Made by a program: the position numbers and the translations under genes
Shown: positions 57,905-64,000 of the stretch, in pieces
How positions within the stretch are numbered: position 1 is the stretch's first letter
How the letters are laid out: the number at the start of each line of letters is the position of its first letter
The notes under the pieces: model-generated
Seen by the model: the letters and a program-made list of their open reading frames with translations, nothing else
What the model was told of the DNA's origin: nothing
Databases searched by the model: none
NCBI RefSeq assembly: GCF_014529535.1
Contig: NW_023503555.1
Coordinates: 5,828,001 to 5,892,000, forward strand
Length of the DNA stretch: 64,000 nucleotides
Direction: 5' to 3'
Origin: Bradysia coprophila
Lineage: Eukaryota; Arthropoda; Insecta; Diptera; Sciaridae

Positions 57905-60550
57905 ATCAAACTTTCCGTGGATTTATTTTCGCTAAGGACTGACTATAATGTATACAATCGATGCCAATCAAAAATGTCATCGACTGCAGCTAAGAAATAG
58001 AATAACACACTCTCCGAAAAGCAACAAATTTTAAAGTAGAAAAACCCGAAACACCAAAAACAAAACCTCTGTCTCCACTCACCAACAATCCCATAATCAT
58101 ATTCTTATTTTCTTATTGTCCTAATCCCCCCATCTTCCAATAAGCCTCTTAAATATGACCAATCCCCAAGATCCTAAACAAATAGCAATGCAAAATTAAC
58201 ATAAAATCGGTTGAAACCGTTTCTCTCGGGTGATAGAAAGGATCGCACAAAGAAGGATAATGCGATGCATCTGTACGTAAACATTACGTTCCCGAATTGG
58301 GTCAACAACCTTTTTAAACACAAAAATTTTGTGTACACATTTCCTGTATCGTAACGGGTTTGTACACACTCTACAGACAATACCGACTTCAAAAATTTAA
58401 CACATATTCGCCGTACAACTCATGCAAGACATTGAAAACAAGTGCCATCTATTGACCGTTTACCGAAAATGTTTACAAAATAATATTAAAATTCACGTGT
58501 GCGGATGGATGTTGTAATATTTTGATAAAAACAAAAAACATAAACGAAAACTTTCAACACCCATACAATCGCTCCCTTCATTCATCCAATCTTATTTGGG
58601 AAAATGCTCGTTAAATTCACGAATAATGTATGATTGGTCGTGGGGAACGGAAATGTTTTACGAAATCCTCTCGCGAAGAGATTTTCTGTGAAATTGTGAA
58701 ATTTTCTGCAAGAGACGAAATTGATTTTCAGGGGTTACATTTCGTTTTGTGTTAGGTGGAAAATAGCTCAGTATTGTTCGAGTGTTGATATATACCGGAT
58801 CGAATAGAAAATTCTAATCGTTGAATGCGTACCGTTATAAACGATTTTCTCTGTTTTCTGTTTTTTTCATTTTGGAAATGAAATGATTGATAAAAGTTAT
58901 AAACAAATTGTGAGGATAATAAAATCATTATGTTGATTGGTTGTGATTTATTTCGGTTGCAATAAAAAGATTATTTGGCTTTTATGGGACCTTTTTGGTT
59001 TATCGGTTTAATTAGTTTTATTGGGAGAATCAAATTAGGGAAAGGATTTTTTTAAGAAAGCCGTTTTTAACGGAAAACTTTCATTTTCGATCTCAGATTT
59101 ATTGACATTTTTAGGAAGAATTCTTCTGATCCCTGATCTTAAATAGGAAAATTCCAATATTTAACGAATATTTGCAAGGAATTTCAAACCTCATTTAACG
59201 GAACCGCGTGTTTAACCACATGCAAAAACATAAATTTGAATTTGATCTGAATAAATTCTCGGAATTTATTCAGAAACTACTCAAACAAATCAATTTCCCC
59301 GTACGAATCTCATTCAAATTTAAATTTCAACAGAAATGATTTTGTTTTGAGGTTAAGTTTGAATACAACGAGGTGTTAAATTCTCCAGCAGAAAGTTTTT
59401 TCAAGTTTTTGAAACTTTTTTTTTTCCATTTTGATTAGTGAAATGCACATTGAAGACCAGTCTGTCAGTTGTTTCGTGCATGAGGGTCGTTTTCGATGTA
59501 ACTTGTTGTAACTTTCCGTTCAAGGCAAATGAAATGTTTGTTGAACATTGTTTTCGTTAACTTTTATAAAGTGGGAGGACACGATGGAGCAATAAAAATA
59601 AATTTGAAAAAATAAGAAATGTTTGAACTTGATGCATACAAAATTGATGAGTTCGAAATAATGGAATAGAATTAAGGAATGACTTGGGTTAGTGGCTCTG
59701 GTTATTTCAAGTAGATTATTTACTATAGTTCCGCCTGGAAGACTTATTTTTACTGTTAAACGACTGGTTCTCTTTGATAGCAAGTATATTTAGGCTCAGA
59801 ATAATTTTACATTCTCGGTGATTAATACGTGAATCGTGTGGGTGGCTCACTATCGAAGAGATATATTAAGTGATTCAAACGTTGGAAGTGAACTAAAATT
59901 TTCAGTTTCGTAATCTCGTACAGAGTTAGTTCATCTAATCGAAATTGTTGAAATTGTATTAATTTCAGCCTCTTGAAGAAGTTGCGAAAGTACTTGTAAA
60001 AAATTCTCAAGAAAATTTTCCCTTCACGACTTTTGCAACGGGAAGTAGTTGCGAAAGTTGTTCGAAAAAAAATCCTAGGAAAAGTTTTCAGTTTACGAAT
60101 TTTGTAACTACTTCAGGCGAGTATTAATTTCTTGGTCACGAAAAGCTTGTCACTTTGTTGTTCCTCATTAAATTTACTTTCCATAATCTGGTACTATTTA
60201 CGACAACTCAATTCTCTTTGAAAGCTTTTCGAAATCCAATCTTCATTTTATTTTCCTTAACTTCTTGAAAACTCAACTCCTTCGCAAACATCAAATGGAA
60301 TTTTTATAGAAAGAAATTTTTTTCTGAATTTTCATGTACTACACACCGACTGAATACCAAAAATAAAACTCTTTGTACAACAAATCCCATATCACCGCCA
60401 CTTTATTTCGCTATCTACCGATTTATCAATTCAATATCAGAATTCGCTATTAAAATCCGTTTCGACAGCATAGCATGGAGAACGACTACACAAGGATATA
60501 ATAAATCCACAGGAAAATCTTTAAATCTTTTAACTTTTATTCATGTTCCA
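57905..60550. other. No gene seen
   Basis: AT-rich DNA with short frames only. No repeats with clear ends and no supported exon on either strand. Confidence 0.45.
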
Positions 60551-60560
60551 CTGTTCACGA

Positions 60561-60570
60561 TATATAAATA
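60561..60570 (+). promoter_or_regulatory. TATA box candidate
   Basis: TATATAAATA lies about 165 bp before the predicted start codon at 60729. A transcription start around 60590-60600 would give a 5' UTR of about 130 bp. Confidence 0.4.
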
Positions 60571-60728
60571 AATACAAGAAAAACGTCGAAGAGAAGAGGA
60601 AAATATAATTTTTAAGTGCTGAATACCGTCTAAGCGGCACACAGCATCGAGAAGTGATTGTGTGTTTATCCAAACGCGAACATAAAACATACCAAATAAA
60701 TGTGCTTATTCGATATAGTGTTAAGTTG

Positions 60729-60834
60729 ATGGGCGTCTGGTGCTTTTATTGGGCCCTCCTAGTGCTTTTCGCAACTGCGGGGGACTCGTCCAATGTATCA
60801 AAGCTTGGCAGCGGTGGAGCGGTATCATTAAATG
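60729..60834 (+). CDS. First coding exon of a secreted or membrane protein (partial)
   Basis: ATG at 60729 opens MGVWCFYWALLVLFATAG, a typical signal peptide with likely cleavage after Ala/Gly near residue 17-18. It is followed by a polar Ser/Gly-rich stretch (SSNVSKLGSGGAVSLN). A good donor follows (GTAAGA at 60835), and the unspliced frame closes shortly after, so this looks like a first exon with the rest downstream, probably beyond the window. The frame is also open upstream to 60654, but the signal-peptide start is the better choice. A TATA box sits upstream. I cannot name the protein. Confidence 0.4.
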
Positions 60835-60849
60835 GTAAGAAGTTTATTG

Positions 60850-62200
60850 CGAAAACGGTTTTGTCGTTTTTGTTTCTTTTTCTTTGCATCCAGACAAAAT
60901 TGAAAACGGAAAATTAATTGCTGGAAATTATCGTTTACCGTTTATACGTTGAATGCAACGAAACTATTTTATTAATAAAAGGTTAATGGTTATACGGTTG
61001 ATATTAATGGGGGCTATGAGGCAAAACGAACTTATCCGACACAGATTAAAATTAAGTGCATGTAATGGAAATCCGTATTTTTCACAGGCGTAACTTCATT
61101 GGACAGTAGTAATGAGTTTACAAACTGTTGTCCTATTGTTTATAAACGCTGTGTCATCTGTTAACGAATAAAATAAGCAATGTGCTCTAGTTAATCAGGC
61201 CTCACGTAATAAAACGAATGTTAAAGCTAGTGAAGTACTAGATATTATTTCGATCATATGTCGCTCGGCATACAAACATACAAGTTGGTTGAAAATTTCA
61301 TAATTTTGGAAATGTGGCCGAACTCGATCTAGTGGGTTTGAGGTGCATGCAACTCGAAAAAACAACAGTTTTCCTTTTACAGAATGCTACAAAATGCTGC
61401 TGGAAAAATCGTACATTTTCCATGGGCACTCTAGATCGAAATCTCAACTGAGCGTGGTCTTACCCTAAGTAAGAACATCTTTCTGTGCGACATTCCCTTT
61501 TTCACTATATAAATATAACTGTAGGTATCTCACGCTCTATGGGTGCGAGATTCCAAGCAGCCGCGCTATTGGCTTTAACGCACGTCTCTAAATTTTCAAA
61601 CAACTATGCGTGTACAGTACACTTGTGCTGTGTGGAAAGCATAACTCCTGTCTTAACGAAAGAAGTGTAAATCCTACTCTGATACAATCAGCCTCCAAAT
61701 ATTGTCTGTGTAAATGCTAGGAGTAGTGCTATGGTCACGCTTAAAATTGGGCTGTTAATCCATTGAAAATTAATAAGTCAAAAGAAGTACTAGACTCGAT
61801 ACTTTCTTTAGTGATACACTATCCAGTTGTAACAGGTTACTAACAGCGATTATGAAGAGCTGACAATAAACTCGAGCAATGCCGTCAGTAGCAAAATATA
61901 AATTGTAACGAAGTACTAGATTTTTTATGGATCCGTTTAAAATAGACATAAAATGGCCTGAAACGATCGAATTCAGACTTCTCACTGTCTCAGTGATTAA
62001 AATTTTGTATGAAGCTGAGGACTGACAAGTCTGAATTCGTTCAATTTAGGCTTTTGAGATGTCTCACTTACAATTTGTTTTACTGGGGGACGTCTCGACA
62101 ATTATACAAGAGATGTATGTACTTACAATCGCTACGATGATGTAAGTGTAAAGCTCTAACTTTTCTAACTCGAATCAATGAACCACTTAAGACAATTAAT
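60850..62200. other. No gene seen; possibly intron
   Basis: If the exon at 60729-60834 is real, this may be its first intron. AATGCTAGGAGTAGTGCTAT near 61714 repeats a block near 4302. No coding exon recognised. Confidence 0.4.
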
Positions 62201-62201
62201 A

Positions 62202-62418
62202 GTATTTTACATGACTAGGGATAAAAAGATGAAAAGTAGAGTTTTCGTGTGAATTTTGTTGATTCGAGGCGAAGCCGAGGTCAATAAACACACGAAAACG
62301 AGACTTTTCATTTTTATTCCGAGCTATGTAATGGATTTTACATGCTGAGGGCGTAAAAGTGCTTAAAACATGAAAAGTACGGTTTTCGACGCATGTAGCA
62401 ATGTAGCATGTAAAATAC
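62202..62418. mobile_element. Nested foldback element
   Basis: Outer ends GTATTTTACATG and CATGTAAAATAC pair inversely. An inner hairpin (GATGAAAAGTAGAGTTTTCG against CGAAAACGAGACTTTTCAT) spans about 62228-62311. Related to 24339-24462. Confidence 0.7.
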
Positions 62419-62619
62419 ATTTACATATACACCATTTATTGCTACTGCATAATAAAACTTCCCTGCTGTCTCATTCATAGAAATGAAATCGAATTAATGC
62501 ACACAACTTCTTATCTAAACAAAGCAACTTTCTTCAAACAAAATCTGTGAAAACGTTTCAATTCATTCGCAAAGCAAAAAATCTCATTTTATTGTGTTGT
62601 TAATGTTGTTCGAAGCAAA

Positions 62620-62856
62620 TTAGACATTTCCTTCAATTTTCCACAATCCACAATTTATGCCATAATTTACGTACTCTGTAACCTTCATACAGACACTTAC
62701 AAGCACATCGTTCGCTCTCTGAAAAGCCTTTTGCGAAGCGTTTAAATTCCTAATGTACAATTTATCATCCTTAAGAAAGCTTCCACTTCCAACAACTTCC
62801 CCATACGAACAAAACTCCAGACTCAAGATGATTATTAAGCATATTTGCGTTCGCAT
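62620..62856 (-). CDS. Small secreted protein, hypothetical
   Basis: Minus strand, single exon, 78 residues from MRTQICLIIILSLEFCSYG, a good signal peptide. The mature part is about 60 residues with two cysteines (VSVCMKV and GINCGLW) and one Asn-Ala-Ser glycosylation site. Supporting gene structure: TATAAATA on the minus strand at 62897-62904, about 40 bp before this ATG, and AATAAA on the minus strand about 30 bp after the stop (near 62590-62595). The frame extends to 62886, but those earlier ATGs would fall at or before the expected transcription start. No family recognised. Confidence 0.5.
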   Translation of the reverse strand: MRTQICLIIILSLEFCSYGEVVGSGSFLKDDKLYIRNLNASQKAFQRANDVLVSVCMKVTEYVNYGINCGLWKIEGNV

Positions 62857-62896
62857 AAGTGGTATGCTCATCATATACGTCTGCATAGTAATTGCT

Positions 62897-62904
62897 TATT
62901 TATA
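62897..62904 (-). promoter_or_regulatory. TATA box of the small secreted protein gene
   Basis: TATAAATA on the minus strand; expected transcription start about 62870, giving a very short 5' UTR before the ATG at 62856. Confidence 0.4.
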
Positions 62905-62909
62905 CCTAA

Positions 62910-63280
62910 GTTTATTTACGTAACATTTTCATAAATAAATATATTGTTCGACGGTAAAAACATTCACATAAATATAAATATCCCCATTTAGCAGCGCACA
63001 GGAAGAAAGTAATACCGGAGGAAAAAAGAAATGCGATGTTGGTTATGTGAGAAAGTTAAATAAGTTTAATTGAAACATTTTGTTAGCAGCAAGTGTGTTG
63101 AAAATAAAAGTAAACCGTTTTGAGGCACGCAAGGGAAATATGTTTTGATTGAAAATTATCTTTGTTGTAAAATTTAAAAATTAAATGAGCTCTGACGAGG
63201 CTGACGACGACAATACGTTTTAGTGGGAAATACAAACATCATTAACTGTAGAGAGTGGAAATTGCTATTTGTATAAAACG
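62910..63280. other. No gene seen
   Basis: AT-rich intergenic sequence without repeats or frames of note. Confidence 0.4.
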
Positions 63281-63282
63281 TA

Positions 63283-63450
63283 AGGGGCCGTTCATAAATT
63301 ACGTAACGCAAAAATCAACATTTTTCAGACCCCCCCCCGGGTCTGTAACGCTAAAAGGGTCAAGTTTGACCCAATTTTGTTAGAACCGTAACGCTTGCCT
63401 CATACCCCCCCCTCCCCCCTCTAGCGTTACGTAATTTATGAACGGCCCCT
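63283..63450. mobile_element. MITE with ~29-bp inverted termini
   Basis: AGGGGCCGTTCATAAATTAC at the left and GTAATTTATGAACGGCCCCT at the right are exact inverses, and the pairing continues through GTAACGC. It is flanked by TA and is 168 bp with C-rich and G-rich tracts inside. Terminal sequences of this kind are widespread in insect genomes; the TA target suggests Tc1/mariner-type mobilisation. Confidence 0.85.
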
Positions 63451-64000
63451 AATCCGATTTGTCGTCGTTTCTTTTTATTGTTTGAGAGAGAAATTATTGT
63501 CGCACTCAGATGGAGATTTTCGTCGTTGTGAGGAGTTTAACGGACTGGGTTAGAAGGAGTCACTTTAGTTTCTTAGAAATTTCATAGGTGAGGCTCCCGA
63601 TAGTAAAGAAATTCGTCAAACACAGTCAGTTAAGTCGAAAACTCATCGGAAATTTTGCGTTGGTGAGATCTGCAATTACGCTTCGTAATCCGATTTACAC
63701 AATGGAAAACGCTGCATATTGTCGTGTTATTACGACCTACATAAAATGAACCTTCACCTCCAAAGTAGCTCCTGACAAAATACACCTGGACACAACCCGA
63801 GTCTGGTATCAGTTTTTTTTTGTCCTGGTCGTAAAGGATTTTTAGTCCAGGGTTATTTTGTTCCTCTGTACCTCTGGACAAAAACTCTGTTAAAATAACC
63901 CCTGCGCTGCGTACAATACCCACACCAGTACCGTTCTTTGCCATGATTCAAAGACAATTATCTCATCTCATTTCCATAGTAGGTAATTACTTGACTGACA
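63451..64000. other. No confirmed gene; one 104-codon minus-strand frame
   Basis: The minus-strand frame at 63630-63944 begins MAKNGTGVGIVRSAG and contains several cysteines near its end, but has no signal peptide, domain or splice support. The phrase ACAATGGAAAACGC near 63700 also occurs in the LINE-associated inverted repeat at 49768, which hints that this frame is part of a retroelement. Confidence 0.3.

Overview
The window is AT-rich eukaryotic DNA with short spliced genes (GT-AG introns, TATA and TCAGT-type initiators, AATAAA signals) scattered through dense transposon debris. Gene content and style fit an insect, most likely a nematoceran fly (inference; no single-copy marker settles the species).

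Layout. 1-21.6 kb: no convincing gene; minisatellites (2.9-3.5, 6.5-7.1, 15.3-15.7 kb), inverted-repeat DNA elements, two copies of a 1.2 kb element (P1, P2) flanking an element with a 145-bp tandem array (Q1). 21.6-24 kb: a complete five-exon zinc-dependent polyol/alcohol dehydrogenase. 24-33 kb: nested foldback elements, a 142-bp hAT-type MITE with 8-bp target duplication, and a 950-bp quasi-palindromic satellite at 30.2-31.2 kb. 33.3-57.9 kb: a tandem cluster of seven serine-protease-like genes on the + strand (SPH1-SPH7), broken up by a Penelope-like retroelement forming a palindrome with about 1.04-kb arms, LINE fragments, a tRNA-derived SINE, MITEs and a second Q element. 57.9-64 kb: mostly empty, with one probable small secreted-protein gene (- strand) and one probable first exon of a secreted or membrane protein (+ strand).

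The striking system is the SPH cluster. All seven copies keep the trypsin fold markers (Cys42-Cys58, GWG, Asp194, mostly WG at 215-216). In every copy His57 is Ser and Asp102 is Asn, and Ser195 is Ala, Ile or Thr in all copies: a family of non-catalytic serine protease homologs. They share private motifs (DPTGQK before NIALL; DVDESN before Cys191), a mature N-terminus right after the signal peptide without an activation peptide, and a hydrophobic C-terminal tail suggesting a GPI or membrane anchor. SPH1 and SPH4 sit in a segmental duplication; by hand count exon 1 differs at 39 replacement codons and 7 silent ones, while the 3' halves are almost identical, suggesting diversifying selection plus gene conversion. 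SPH3 is frameshifted and SPH5 has lost its last exons next to element Q2, so the cluster shows birth-and-death turnover.
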